From: Micropterix aruncella
Taxonomy: Eukaryota; Arthropoda; Insecta; Lepidoptera; Micropterigidae
Direction: 5' to 3'
Assembly: GCA_944548615.1 (NCBI GenBank)
Contig: OX155963.1
Location: 16,954,075-17,018,074 of the forward strand
DNA length: 64,000 nucleotides
Part shown: positions 45,781 through 57,984 of the stretch, one piece after another
Layout of the letters: each line of letters begins with the position of its first letter
How positions within the stretch are numbered: the stretch's first letter is position 1
Made by a program: the position numbers and the translations under genes
The notes under the pieces: model-generated
The model's database searches: none
What the model was told of the DNA's origin: nothing
The model's input: the letters and a program-made list of their open reading frames with translations, nothing else

Positions 45781-46139
45781 AAAATACATAATACATAATA
45801 TGTTTAATTAATACACATAATATGTGTATTTTTATATGTGTATTAAAAATACATAACACTTTTATGTATTTTTTACTTATGTATATTAAAAATTTATAAT
45901 ACTTTCATAATATTTACATAGCACTGCTCGTGAAAACATACCTAAAGCCTTGAGTTCGCAATTGGCTACATACAGCGCATATGACGTCTAGCTAGGATTT
46001 AGATCTAGGTCTGGGTCCATTACAGTGAAGTGGGCGGATCCGTGTGCTTACAGAACCAATATAGGTATTATGACTATATACGCATAACCAGTTCCATTAA
46101 AACAATCAGGTACGCACGAACCACAGATTATATGAGACA
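45781..46139. other. No gene seen
   Basis: AT-rich with repeated ATACATAATA motifs near 45.78-45.90 kb. Confidence 0.45.
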
Positions 46140-46693
46140 GATATTTTCTTCTTTGGCAATATATGCGATAAAAAAGATTAAGTTCTTAGCTGACGAAATC
46201 GCTGCAATAACTGCGTATCATGCCTGTTTCCATTCTAAAATGACTTATTGTATAATGGGGGAATGCCACAGACAGTTCTAAGGTTTTCATTTTACAGAAA
46301 AGTGCACTGAGAGCAATTGCAGGAGTATCCCGTGACACGCACTGCGAACCATACTTTATTAAGTACAAAATACTGACTTTTACGTCTGAATATGTTTTAA
46401 AATGTCTAATATATGCTAAATCTAATACTAACGAACAAGGGATAAACGGGAATATGCACTCCCACAATACGGGCAGACGTGATGACGTTATCCTGCCTAA
46501 AGTGCGCCTTACGCAGACACAAAAGTCCTTTGGATATTTGAGCTATAAGCTCTTTAACCAGCTACCACTCTCCACAAGAAAGATAGAAACAAAGACGTTT
46601 AAAAGATTTATTAAACAAAAGCTGCAATCCACACATGCTTTCTATAAGCTTGGTTATTTTTTTGAGCATGCCAATTCTTTCAAATGGGAATAA
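46140..46693 (+). pseudogene. LINE ORF2 C-terminal relic
   Basis: Two frames joined give FLADEIAAITAYHACFHSKM, KSALRAIAGVSRDTHCEPYF, ILTFTSEYVLKCLIYAKSNT and, in the last frame, DDVILPKVRLTQTQKSFGYL then YKLFNQLPLSTRKIETKTFK to a TAA. These are typical C-terminal blocks of CR1-group LINEs. 5'-truncated, with one frameshift near 46.28 kb. Confidence 0.75.
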
Positions 46694-46721
46694 CATTAAT
46701 ATGTAACTTTCAGCTACCTCG

Positions 46722-46740
46722 GTTAGGTTAGGTTAGGTTA
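46722..46740 (+). repeat. Short TTAGG run
   Basis: Three TTAGG units, the insect telomere motif. Far too short to be a telomere. Confidence 0.8.
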
Positions 46741-47199
46741 ATTGTTTAATAATAATACTATGAATTTAATATTTAATATGTAGATTACAATGTTTAACGT
46801 AACATACCTGACCATAAACATACGTTGTTTTTTTTGCAATTTTGTTTTGATACTTTCTATTGTGTGATTATTTTTTGTATAGAGTGCCTAAGATGACTAT
46901 TAATATTCTTATAATAATTATTTATTTTATATGTATACTCACGTACATGGATTCAGCTCTATTTTTTTTTGTCTGCCGTGTAAAACCGACTTTGGTTAAC
47001 GCTATTGTCAAATTAATTAATATTTCTGCTTTAATAGTTTTATATCTACATATATTAATATATTACTAGCAACTGACGAATTCTAATATGCAATAATTAG
47101 CTTTAACTGATAATTCATGCTTTTATTGTATATCCTGAATGAATAAATTGAATACTGCATACTGAATATGTAACAACGTGAAGAACGAGGATTTTTTGT
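46741..47199. other. No gene seen
   Basis: LINE 3' UTR may extend here; nothing else. Confidence 0.4.
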
Positions 47200-47622
47200 T
47201 TGGAAAGCATAAGTATCTAGAGGAACGTATAAAAGACATTGGATTTACTCTGGATGAATGCTTCTGAGTGCTATCGTGTATTTGTTTTCCAAAATAGGCA
47301 CTCAGAACAATTTAAGGACTCAAAACAGACACAAACTGGTCCCGATTGCGTTTCTTCGTGAACTAAAATAGGAACTTAGTTCAACCGAACGAGACAGAGC
47401 AATACGTTACAAAGGAATATGAAATGAACTGTCGTCGATTTTCCCGCACCATGTCGTTGATTTTCCCGCACCACCTACGTTATTATCTTAATAAAGTAGT
47501 GAACTTAATAATTATTTTGTATTCATTGTATTACTTCCATAAAATCATAAATTAAGTTCAGCTAATCTGTAACCCGACATTCATTTACCGTTAGGCGGTA
47601 CGAAGTTCGCCGGGTCAGCTAG
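47200..47622 (+). mobile_element. Helitron-like 3' end
   Basis: Ends GGCGGTACGAAGTTCGCCGG then GTCAGCTAG followed by T at 47623. A short hairpin (GGCG/CGCC) just before a CTAG terminus with T after it is the Helitron 3' signature. The left border is unknown, and TCGATTTTCCCGCACCA is locally repeated. It is not the same copy as the Helitron at the window start. Confidence 0.6.
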
Positions 47623-48236
47623 TTATTTTAATAAATAGAACACAAAAAAAATACACAATTTTTCTTTTTAATTTTACTACTCCGAATTTAGGGTGGGAAA
47701 CTCAGCCGCGATGCAAATTTCCGTCGTTAGATCTAATCTTCACATTTTTAAACGAGTTTTGGGAATATGGTAGAATCGTAGCAGCAGGGGTCCACCGAAA
47801 CCAGTAAAATTTCAAAAGTGGTCTACGAGAAAAAAATGTTTGGGAACCTCTGGTCTAGACAGACATGTGAGACCCATATCCAACGGAACATTTGGCTCCT
47901 TACATTCTACTAAGACTCGACCCCCAGACCGGATTCCTGCAAATCTTTGCGCCATTGCGTCACTGCGACACTAGGCAGTTGCGTCACGTCGCGTGGCGTG
48001 CAGTCGTCATGGACCTCGGTGGGTGTTTATGATTATGCCTCTATACCGAATTTCGGTTGGAATATCTCATATACAAGCTACACTAATAATATTTAAATTC
48101 CGCCTTACATTTGAATCAAATATTAACGCCGAGACTCCCGAGACTAGCCAAGAAACGACCCGCGCCGTCCGAGGGCGTTGTGCAACGGAACCTAAACAGG
48201 TTTGTCTGCAGGCCGAGAGAGGGCGCTCATCGATTT
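47623..48236. other. No gene seen
   Basis: Mixed GC with GTCGCGTGGCGTGCAGTCG and AAGAAACGACCCGCGCCG patches; open frames are short. Confidence 0.4.
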
Positions 48237-48900
48237 TATTTATTTATTTATTTATTATTTTATTAGTTTATTTGGTAATTTACAATTATCTACAGTAAAT
48301 GGACATATACAATTACAATATCAAAGCAGAGAATCCTGTAGCAAAAAACTGATAACATGGTATCCCAGAAACTATTGCCAGTGATCCTATTTTAATGTCG
48401 TCTAACTAGGAAATAGTCTGTTCTTAGTCGGACATTTAAATTGTTGTAAATATATTATGAACCAATATAAAAAAGACTAAATAATGTAGAATGAAAAAAA
48501 ATGGGAGAATTTATACACTAAGAGGTATTATTAATTTAAACAAGATGGATATTTGAATATAAAATTCATAACATTAGAGTGAAATTGATAATATAAAATT
48601 CTTAACCTAAACATAATTACAAAAAAAGATGCACAATTAGCTAGTATTTAGATAATTACAATTGCTTAAATATAGAGTGAAATAGTCAAACCTATTTAAA
48701 AAAAATGGGATTTGAAATACAAGATGAGTTGAAAGATATAAAATTGTTAACCATAGCATAATCATAATTAAAAAAAATATGTACAAATAAAAAGTATGTA
48801 AGTTATCATAATTCCCTAAACATACAGTAATACAATCAAACCTCATTATAGAATTTTTATTATAATTATATAATTATAGAAATATAGAATAGTTATGAAA
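48237..48900 (-). mobile_element. Possible LINE 3' end with (TAAA)n tail
   Basis: On the minus strand the stretch ends in TAAATAAATAAATAAATAAA (48237-48257), a typical LINE tail. The interior is AT-rich with two partly similar blocks (48.64-48.85 kb). No coding segment recognised. Confidence 0.4.
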
Positions 48901-49650
48901 TTTATATTCAGATGAAATCAGTCCTTGGCTTCTTGGCGGGAAAGTCTTGGGGTGACATAACTGATTTATTTATTTATTTTGATGGTACGTGTATGATAAT
49001 TAAATAGCTGGTCGAGTTTGGTACAATTTGACGAGTGGCGTCCAAAAGAGCAGCCGCGTGCGCCGATTAGTTATGCAACCCGCTGTGAATTGGTCGCCTA
49101 GTAAACGAGACCGAGACCCACTTTAGGAATAAACGCATTCGTCTACATAATCGCCTTTATTGGGTTAAATGATGCATCGTTCTCTGCGGACGCAAATTGA
49201 ATTAGGCAGAACCGCTCATTTGACTTATTGAGCATCAATCTATAATAGCCATTCATAATTATGGGAGACGTTTAGCTGCTCAAATGTAGCCTACATCTTG
49301 CTTCATTTGCAATGTAGGTACGGTGAAGGGTTGAATGTTTCATGATTAGGTATATCAAAACCGTGAAAAGTCAATTTGGCGGCAGGATAGGCGCTGATGC
49401 TGAAAATCGCGAAGGATACTGACAAACAAGTTATGAATGTAACAGCTTGTAATCAATGTGTTTTTGGAAAGAAAGGGGTGCGTCACAGGCTCGAATATGA
49501 GATAATGGAAGGGATGATGTTAAAAGCTATATTACTATCAAGTTCTGACCTATGAAGTTGTCTTTCTATATAGGAACTTTAAGATTTGACATGAGATAGG
49601 AAAGAATAAGACAAAGTACAATATCTGTTTCGTGCAGCAGCTTGAGGATA
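48901..49650. other. No gene seen
   Basis: A short TTTATTTATTTA run at 48.96 kb; the remainder is unremarkable. Confidence 0.45.
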
Positions 49651-49739
49651 CAGTACCGCTCAAAAGTATTTTAGTACCCACTTTTTATTGTACTGATCAT
49701 ATAAAAGTTATTCAGAAAATCCTGTTCTGATGCACATTT

Positions 49740-50260
49740 GGGTATAAGCCCGAAGTGCGCATATATAGCGCATATATCAAATTTGTTAAAGCGCATATTA
49801 TCTAGTAGGCTATAATCCCTAAAGTAAAGATATAGGAATTAATGAAATTTCGGGAATAAATGGGATATTTAACAAATCTGAGAAGAATTTATTAATTTTA
49901 TTGTATGTAACCCTAATTATATTTTATTATCAAAGCTTATTTCGGCATTTTTCGCGTAAATAAACTTTAATAAGAAAATATAATAAAGTCTTCCTACAAT
50001 AAAATTAATTTATTTATCCCAGCATTTTTTATTACCCTTTTATACCTGAACTACGTGAACTTTATAAAATCATATTTTTAAGCAAATTTGAGTTTTTCCT
50101 CGAAGTGCATTTATATAACGCATCACCTAGTAGGCCATTATCTATTACTTATTACCTAGTAGGCCCTAATTCCTTTATTAAAGTATAGGTAAATGATATT
50201 ATTGAAAATTCTGGTGTAATAGGTAATTTAAAAAGGTAGCCCTAATTATATGTAGCAGTG
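49740..50260. repeat. Diverged direct repeat
   Basis: Blocks CCGAAGTGCGCATATATAGCGCAT and CTCGAAGTGCATTTATATAACGCAT open two units, each continuing with CTAGTAGGC.. and AAAG.ATAGG.AA. The units lie near 49.74-49.92 and 50.09-50.26 kb. Origin unknown. Confidence 0.6.
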
Positions 50261-51257
50261 TAGCACTATTATTATCTACGACATAGCGCTAGTGATAATT
50301 ACGGTTCAATTCGCAATCGCATCATCAAATGTCGTAATGTAATCACGAAAATAATACATTTTCTCTTATGCTAGAATATACATATACTGAAAATTAAGCG
50401 ACGAAAGTCGGGATGAACAGTGAAATATAGTTTTCATAAGTATCTATCCTTTCATGAGTATTTATCCTTCAGATATTTTCCCAAGGTGTAAAGTGCCTAA
50501 GAAGTAAAGTGGAGACGCATCAACGCATCCTGTTGAAATTGTCGAAATAAACATTGTACTAGTGGAATGCACTCGAGCCCCACTTCTTTTCTCTCTTTGG
50601 ATGATTTAACACTTCGCAGTTCAACAAACTCGAACGGCAATTCTAGTGGCGGTCAGTGACGGTTGGTAAAAAGGTAAGCTCATCGATCCAAGTGACTGAA
50701 CCGCGAGTTGAAGGACAGCTAAACTATCGGAATAGAAAAAGACGAGTCAACATCATTATTAAAGGTCTTTTTATGGACCAAAGCAAACCTATTTATCTCT
50801 CACATTTTAATATATTAGGAATATAGAATCATAATAACAACTTCTGGTAACATAAAACAAAAATTCTGACAACAGACATGAATGTAAATTATTGTCAGTC
50901 ATTGCACAAAGGACGAGAACATTAAAGGAATACAGGCTTGCTGCATCCAATACAAACGTAGGTATTATTCTATGTTTTGTTGCGGGACAAATTCTGCATC
51001 TTTTCTAGTTCCTTGATTGACCGTTTGTGCCATATTGTTACCTAAAACTAGAGTCGTTGTCGATCTCAGATCTCTCCGCAATTTTGTGTTGATTACAGGT
51101 CTTTGCATATGGGGCACCAAGAGCAAAAGAGCTAAACTTTTGAAGAAAACTTCTTTCTCAATACCTATTTACTGTTTTCTGCCATTATGCCCAAGAAAAT
51201 GTAAACTAAACATAAACACATCATAAACATATTTTATATGATAACAAGGGACGTGTA
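50261..51257. other. No gene seen
   Basis: AT-rich; no recognisable frame, tail or terminal repeat. Confidence 0.45.
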
Positions 51258-51850
51258 GTCTGACACAAACCCACGGGTCAACACCCACCCGGCAGCCTCC
51301 ACGCAAAAGTGCGAGCCCGGGCAGGACCCAGGCCTGCGGACCAGTTCCCCTAGGAATCGCTATTCGGGCACCCCTATGCGGTATGCGCACCAGCCAATCG
51401 ACTGCGGCATCAGCCAAACGACTGTGCATTCCGACTGATAGTCGGGGGAGTCTGGAAACGGCTTTCATATAGAGCGGGGGCGGTTGTTTACCTTGTGGCA
51501 GCCACTCTTGAAACGACCGGTCGACTACCCGATACCGAGTGAACAGCCGGGCAAAGGATGCCGTGGGCCGCGATAGATTCGGTAGATACCGAATCACCGC
51601 TACACAAGGGAGAGGACCGCGGAAGTCTGGCCGAAACTGGTAGCTAGGGGACCCAGTGGGGCCAACTGCTTTGCCTTCCTAGTGCCTCGCCGTAAGGCGT
51701 TGGTCTCTGGCGGGTTCGTGGTTTTTGTTGGACGGTAGATTTGTATCGTCCACAAAGTCTTCTACGCTCACCTCAACGGATATAGAACGATCATTATCAT
51801 TAAAACTTCCTGCGGTGACGGGCTGCCCATTATAGTCGACAGCAGGGGAG
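51258..51850 (+). mobile_element. Z element copy 10
   Basis: Lacks the GGGAGCTAATG start but has AACACCCACCCGGCAGCCTCC, a local repeat CAGCCAATCGACTG/CAGCCAAACGACTG, ATTCGGTAGATACCGAAT and GGTGACGGGCTGCCC..TCGACAGC. It is missing about 40 bp around the GCGACCTCGAAC region. No target duplication found. Confidence 0.75.
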
Positions 51851-52480
51851 CAGGGGGTAGTGTATGGAAGCAAGAAACCTAGATATCGTGTAGCCTGTGA
51901 GGCACCACGTCCATACTTAAAGGTCAACGACATCTTTTCAAAGTTTTTGATGAAAATCCTCGATGCTCTTTTCTTCCATCTACTCCTTCTCAGCGGTAAG
52001 TAAATAAAACAATTGCCAACGCGAGTAAGTAACTCCAGAAGCCCATAAAGCCCTTTATAGCCACAAAGGCGACTCAACCGCAAATGAAACCAGAATAAAA
52101 TGAGAGCAATCCAGTTAGTTAGCTTCCTTTGTTTGGTCGTTGTTTGTTTTTCTTTCTAGCATCGAGTGTGTTTTGTGACGGTCGTTAAGCATGGATTAGA
52201 TGGCGACCAGCGGGCATTCGCCTCGCATTTGCATTTGAGATTGAACAGAATGTTGGAACAGTGTTGAAAATTACATTTTTACAGAGTATCGTAAATACTA
52301 ATTAAGAAGCGATGATAATTAAAAATGAAATGAACAAAATACTACAAATACTCGTTAATTACTTGAAAACATAAAACCAGACCGATAATTCTTTAGAAGC
52401 ACCATTAGGTGTTGCTTCACAGGTTGTTGCTTCTCATATTTGCAACAATTCGCGGCTGAAGAAAGATCTAGAAAGGGCTA
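51851..52480. other. No gene seen
   Basis: Spacer between Z and MITE Y; nothing recognised. Confidence 0.45.
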
Positions 52481-52911
52481 CACTGAGAAAAATATTGGAT
52501 TGATTCTTACATTACTATTTTCTTATCACGGTTTTTTACACAAAAACGATGTTCCAATCGTAATTTTGTTGAATTACAAAGAATTTTGTTGAAGCTCGAA
52601 ATTATATGTATCAACATTTTCCTTACTGTTAATACGGAAATAACAGTATACTGTAGTTTAAACATGATTCATGTGTCCGACTATAACCATACGTATACTA
52701 CTACATGCTGTCATGTTAGAAGCGAGGTCCCAAGGTCGCAACGTAATGAAATAACATTATGTTTTAACATTCGACACGGTAACTACCGTCACGCCAATAT
52801 CGTTACGCGTCATGTTAATTCGTACTTATAGAAGACAGTCCGAGTTATTTACGTAATCCTTGTAGAAACATGCTTATTTTTGTGTATCGGAACGATATAT
52901 TTTTCTCAGTG
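52481..52911 (+). mobile_element. MITE Y copy 2, uninterrupted
   Basis: 431 bp, flanked by TA. Ends CACTGAGAAAAATAT and exact inverse. Interior matches copy 1 in inverted orientation, including GTGTCCGACTATAACCATACG and AGAAGCGAGGTCCCAAGGTCG. Noncoding Tc1/mariner-like MITE. Confidence 0.85.
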
Positions 52912-54080
52912 TACGCATGACTTTTGCTTAGAATAATTAAAACAAAAAAAATGGATTACTTATTTGAAATTTGTAAACATGAATTCGTCAAATCCTTATC
53001 CTGAATTCCAATTCAAATTCATTTTATGACAGAATACAAGTCGAGACTCTCGAGAGATGCCGAAATATATATGTCCTTTCATATTGAATATGTGACCTAT
53101 AAAGAAAGGCGCGGGTGTAGGTACTCGACGAAGTAGAATTGGCAGAATTCCAGAGGAAATGAGAAAGAGGTGACTTTAAAAGGTTGGCCAAGTGTTACGA
53201 ATGACCTACCGAACTTATATTATTCTCTAGAAAAATATAAAACATTCACAAATTCTTGGGTTATATTACCACCCATTTAAAACATTCGTCGATAAAAGTA
53301 ACCCATAGACAGCGTATTAAATGAATTGAAACGATAATTTTCATGTAGTTATTCATTTCATATTTTCCCTCTGTAGCCTTAGATAAACCATATAAATTAA
53401 ATATATACATTAAAAAATAAATTAAAATTCAGAAAAAAAAATATTTTTATTTTCATTCTTTTCAGATTTTTGTTGCAGAAAAACTAATGGAATCGGCAAG
53501 ATTTGTAGTTCTATTATCAACTAACTGACTTGTATCTGATATTGACACAAGGACACTAATTGACACACGGATCTGATATTTTAAAAATCCTTATCTAAAA
53601 ATTATATAGCCATTTTCAAGGAACTATTTTATCAATATATCTCCACGTCCTAATAAGATATAGTTGGGAGATTCTTAAACAAAACATTAATGACGTGAAA
53701 CTTTAGACTTTTTTGTTACTATTCGTATAATTAAACCTTTTATTTTGGTTATATTATGTGTTATTTTGGTGCTTCCGTTTATATCGCCCCCTCAAGTTAT
53801 GTAAACTTCTCAGAGACTCAGCCAAGGCAATACGGATATTACCGCAAACGACCAGCCATTCATTAGTAACAATCGGAAATTTTCTGGTAACTGTTAACAC
53901 TCCGCGCGTGACCTTTCTAAGAGCCGTCAAACGATGCCGCGGACTTGGAAACACAAGTTTGTGTTTCGGTCAAGGTAAGCTGGTATTAAATATAATTAGT
54001 TTCTTCGGATCTGCTATCAACCCACTTCTCATGTGAGTTACAACTAGTACTTTTATTAATCTTTGATATAGGTAAGTACA
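52912..54080. other. No gene seen
   Basis: About 1.2 kb AT-rich; no convincing open frame. Confidence 0.45.
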
Positions 54081-54443
54081 CTCGGGAGCAATGAATCCGG
54101 GTCACCAACATAAACCTTATTATCTCGGAAACTTAGAATGCTTGCTTATTCAATAATTACTACATTACTATTAAATATTGAATACCAGGAATGCTTCTTA
54201 TATATTTTTTTGTGACAGAAAAACAAATGCAGTGAATTCGTTATTCTATGTATTTTCAAATAAAACATTTATTTTATTTTTAGCTTTTTTGGTGGCATTA
54301 CGTTACAGCAACCAAGAAGTGTTATTAATTTCATTTAATTAGTATTAAATAGTCTATTAAAAACTTTTTATTTGAATATGTTAGCATTCTTAGTTTCCGA
54401 GATATTAAGGTTTATGTTTGTGATCCGGATTCTTTGCTCCCGA
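54081..54443. mobile_element. MITE with about 62 bp inverted ends
   Basis: CTCGGGAGCAATGAATCCGG at the left faces CCGGATTCTTTGCTCCCGAA at the right, with matching AACATAAACCTTA and ATCTCGGAAACT further in. Length 363 bp. A target duplication is not clear, so the superfamily is open. Confidence 0.85.
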
Positions 54444-54751
54444 AAATATTATCATTTAAACTCATCAAGAAAACTTCCACTTCGTAAGAAGAGTAATATA
54501 TTATGCAGAGCATTTACAATATAGTATATACATCTGTGTATGCATAGGAAATTAATATTTATGATACTCACGCAAAGCCCAGAATAAACGTATAATCAAA
54601 TTTCGTTCATTCTCTCTCGTTTGATGTGTGATTAACTACCTACACTCGCTGACCAATCAGCCAGCGTTATATCTAGTAATAAATATGTCTCACATAAATT
54701 ATTAAATTTCTTTCTTGTTAGAGACAATATTTTTGAGGTCGCTTTGGAGTT
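54444..54751. other. Spacer
   Basis: AT-rich, no gene. Confidence 0.4.
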
Positions 54752-55060
54752 TTCATCCACTAGGGCGAACCCGCCACCCCAGGAAGGTATAACGATTTTC
54801 TTTCAACCGTGAACGTGAACGCAGGGACTTAGATATAAGACAGTCCACCGTCTAACTGCGCTACATGCCCATGGAAAGTAAAGGGCAGCTTCACGCCCTC
54901 ACTACCAGAATTGGCCAGATTCCTCCGTTCTACCGTATGGTCGCAGGTTCGAAGTCGCTTGCGCGGCCTCTATCTGATGTTAGCGGTAATTCATTTCGAA
55001 TGCATCGCGGACCGTGGCGCCCTTTACCCGTATTTTAGTCAGGTCAACGCCAACCCCGCT
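54752..55060 (-). mobile_element. Z element copy 11, left part (Z2 type)
   Basis: Opens GGGCGAACCCGCCACCCCAGG and continues CAGGTTCGAAGTCGCTTGCG and TCGCGGACCGTGGCGCC. Interrupted at 55060 by copy 12 and resumes at about 55706. Confidence 0.8.
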
Positions 55061-55072
55061 GCTTAGAAAACG

Positions 55073-55693
55073 TGGGAGCTAATGACCCGTGTTGCAGTTT
55101 GGCCACTAAGACACATGTGTATAGGGTCGGTTAAACGCACGGCTCAACACCCATCCAGCAGCCTCCGCTCAGAAGTGCGAGCCCATTACGACTCTGGCCT
55201 GCAAATCAGTCTCCCTTAGAAGACTGGCCCGCGGGTGGTAGTTGTTAACCTTGTTAAGGTTAACAACTACCACCTAAAGCGGGGGTAGTTGTTAACCTTA
55301 CCGCAACTGCTCTTGAAACGACCATTCGGCTACCCGATTCCGGATGCTGTGGTCCGCGATAAATTCGATAGACACCGTATCACCGCTACGCAAGGGAGAG
55401 AACGGCGCAAGCGGCGTCGATCCTGTAACCAGTTCGGAGGTAGGAGGTATCCTGTTAATTCCAGACGGAGATATCCTTCCAAACTGGTAGTCAGGGGGCG
55501 AGACTGCCCGCTGTGTATCTTTCCCGGTGCCTCGCTGTAAGGCGTTTTCCTCTGACGGACAAGTGGCGTATCTAGAAAGTGGACTGTTTTCGTCCAAGTC
55601 TTCTACGCTAACCTCACGGGAGATAGAACGATCTAATATCGTTAAAACTTCCTGGGGTGACGGGTTCGCCCGTTGTAGTTATCAGCGCTAGTT
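55073..55693 (+). mobile_element. Z element copy 12, nested in copy 11
   Basis: 621 bp in opposite orientation to copy 11. Flanks GCTTAGAAAACG (55061-55072) and GCTTAGGAAACG (55694-55705) are the 12 bp target duplication with one change. Starts TGGGAGCTAATG and ends TTATCAGCGCTAGTT. It carries its own 19 bp perfect hairpin at 55234-55274 (GGTGGTAGTTGTTAACCTT), seemingly a local duplication. Confidence 0.9.
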
Positions 55694-55705
55694 GCTTAGG
55701 AAACG

Positions 55706-55978
55706 TATAAAATCGTTTCCAGACCCCCGGTCATTCGCCGGAGTGCACAGTCGATTGGCTGACGCCGCACGATGAGCGAAACGGCCCTGCAGCACCCGAA
55801 GGTCCCCCAGAGGATCCGATCCCATGTCCATGACACTGCCGCGACAGAGGAAACAGTCCTTTCCAGGCTCGACCCTCTTCGAGGATGCTACCGCATGGGA
55901 GCTGAACTGTGAGTTGGACCGACCCAAAATAACGAGCAGGTCATAATAGCACAAACTGCATGGAACCGTTAGCCGCAT
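55706..55978 (-). mobile_element. Z element copy 11, right part
   Basis: Continues copy 11 with TTTCCAGACCCCCGG, CAGTCGATTGGCTGACGCCG, then the Z2-type end GCACAAACTGCATGGAACCG and TTAGC. Confidence 0.8.
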
Positions 55979-57497
55979 CTTCGGGGCGGCCCAAAACGGA
56001 CGCTCAAACCTCTTGTTTAGCATGATTTTGCAAAAGTACCTATTTCCACATCTTGTTTTATGAAAGCGCCATTTGTTTGAAATTGCATTTCTGTAAAGCA
56101 TCAACTAAATAATATTTACGTATATTTGTGCATATTATGCACAAGATGGACTGCTATTTCAAGCAGACGTTTTCAATTGCGAAAAGCAATATAATTTTAA
56201 CGATCTGCACACAGATATTATTCGCGTGTTCACGTTCCCTGGTTTGCACGATATCGTATTGAATGGTGTTTGATTCGAATAGAACATTAGAAGACAGAGA
56301 CGTTTCATAGACTCTTATCAGACTATTTTTAAAACACCATCTTTTATGGAAACCAAAACGGGGCCTGATTTACGAATGACTTTTGAATATAGTTTACGCT
56401 GGGAGAAATGCATCTGGGTAGTAAACCCTTCCGTATTTATTTCCATAAGCCATATACGACGCCGACGCCGACGATGCAACCAAATCGGGAACAAATCGGC
56501 TTATCAGATCTTTCTACACTAAACGAGGCTAATAAAACAGAACGAAACGTTGTACCTAAAATTGTAAAATATAGATAATACATAATTTAAACACTGCTTG
56601 CTAGTTTGTGATGAAAACTAGACATATGGAGGTATATTTTTGAAATCGGTCTAAAATTCTAGTAGTGTACTAAGCCCCATGCTAATCAAATGGACCATAC
56701 ACAAAACCATGCTAAACTTTTCAAGAATTTGACCTCCAAACCTAGTCAGAACTAGTTGAATGTAAAGTGAATTCCGTCATAACGGGTAGTAAATTTCTAG
56801 TAATTTATGAAGTGCCGAATTTAGACTTGATAAGGCCCATATTTAGATAAGGATATATTTTTATCAAACGATGTGATGTTTGGGGTGGTAGTTAGAAATT
56901 ATACTAGCTAAAGAAGAAGAAGAAAATTATGATAGAAATTATCTCGTGATAATAATTTTGTTTTTGTTTTGTCTGACTGTACGCTACGAGCAAGTCCGAC
57001 AGTTTTACTTGATAGTTTCAAACTTTGGGGTGAAAATGAACAACTTTCGGGGGGGGGGGCTTGTTTTGTTTGTTTTTCTACGAAATAATATGGGTCGTAT
57101 ACAACTTAAGTACGGCCTTACTTTTGAGGATAACGAGCCCGTAGGTACGTATACAAATTGTAGGCATGTCCATTTGACACCAATAACAATATTTATTGCC
57201 AATTTAAAATAAATAAAAATGTTGTTGGTACAAAATGAAAAATCGTGAAAGTGTTCCTAAAATCCAGAATCTAACCTTCGAGTCATTGGAAGCGTTGGTT
57301 GCATTCTAATGTTATCTAATGTGCAAAAAAACATTTCAGAAGCCGAACTTCATACCTTTTTTATTACTTACTGGCATGAATTACCAAAAATAAAAATAAA
57401 AAATAAAATAAAAAATATTTCTTCTCAAAAACCACGAAAAAAGTTTCGTTTTTGTATACATAGACAGTTGATTTTTATTTAAGGATATGACTTACAT
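55979..57497. other. No gene seen
   Basis: About 1.5 kb, with a 12-G run at 57.05 kb and a GAAGAAGAAGAAG run at 56.91 kb. Nothing coding recognised. Confidence 0.45.
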
Positions 57498-57963
57498 TAT
57501 TTTTACACGACTGGCCAAAAAAAAGGGAGTGTTATGTTTTTAGGGTTTATGTATGCATGTTTCTTTATTCCACCATAACGTATAGACGCTTGAACCGATT
57601 TAGAAGTGTATGATATTGTTAGAATCGTTATGTCATCCTGAGTGAACGATCGTTATGTCATCCTGAGCACTCAAACTCTCCAAATGTCAAATATATTATT
57701 GTCTAAATCTCCAAATGTCAGTAAATTTAGATACATATAGCGTGTTTAGTATTAAATAAAAAGTATGATTGAGTACATTTCGAAAAAACGTGCTTTTCAG
57801 CGGTAACAATGGTTTATAATAATTCTAAATACAATAGTTGACTTTTTGAAACAGCAGTCGTGATTTTAATTTTTCAATATATTTCTCTAGTATTCATAAC
57901 TTTTTATTTTACACTCATTCCTCCTCACTTTTTTTCAGAGCAAAGCCGGGTATAGTCATTTAG
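57498..57963 (+). repeat. Repeat W copy 4, longest
   Basis: Starts TTATTTTTACACGACTGGCC, holds the family blocks and a local duplication of CGTTATGTCATCCTGAG. It ends CAAAGCCGGGTATAGTCATTTAG. That end resembles nonautonomous Helitron 3' ends (GCCGGGTA....CTAG), so W may be Helitron-derived. No coding part. Confidence 0.65.
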
Positions 57964-57984
57964 TATAATATATGATAGCATGCT

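Noticed and set aside
46722..46740. Telomere-like TTAGG
   Set aside because: Only three units, within LINE-rich DNA; far too short for a telomere or fusion point.
57040..57060. Poly-G as functional signal
   Set aside because: A single homopolymer without partner runs; likely slippage.
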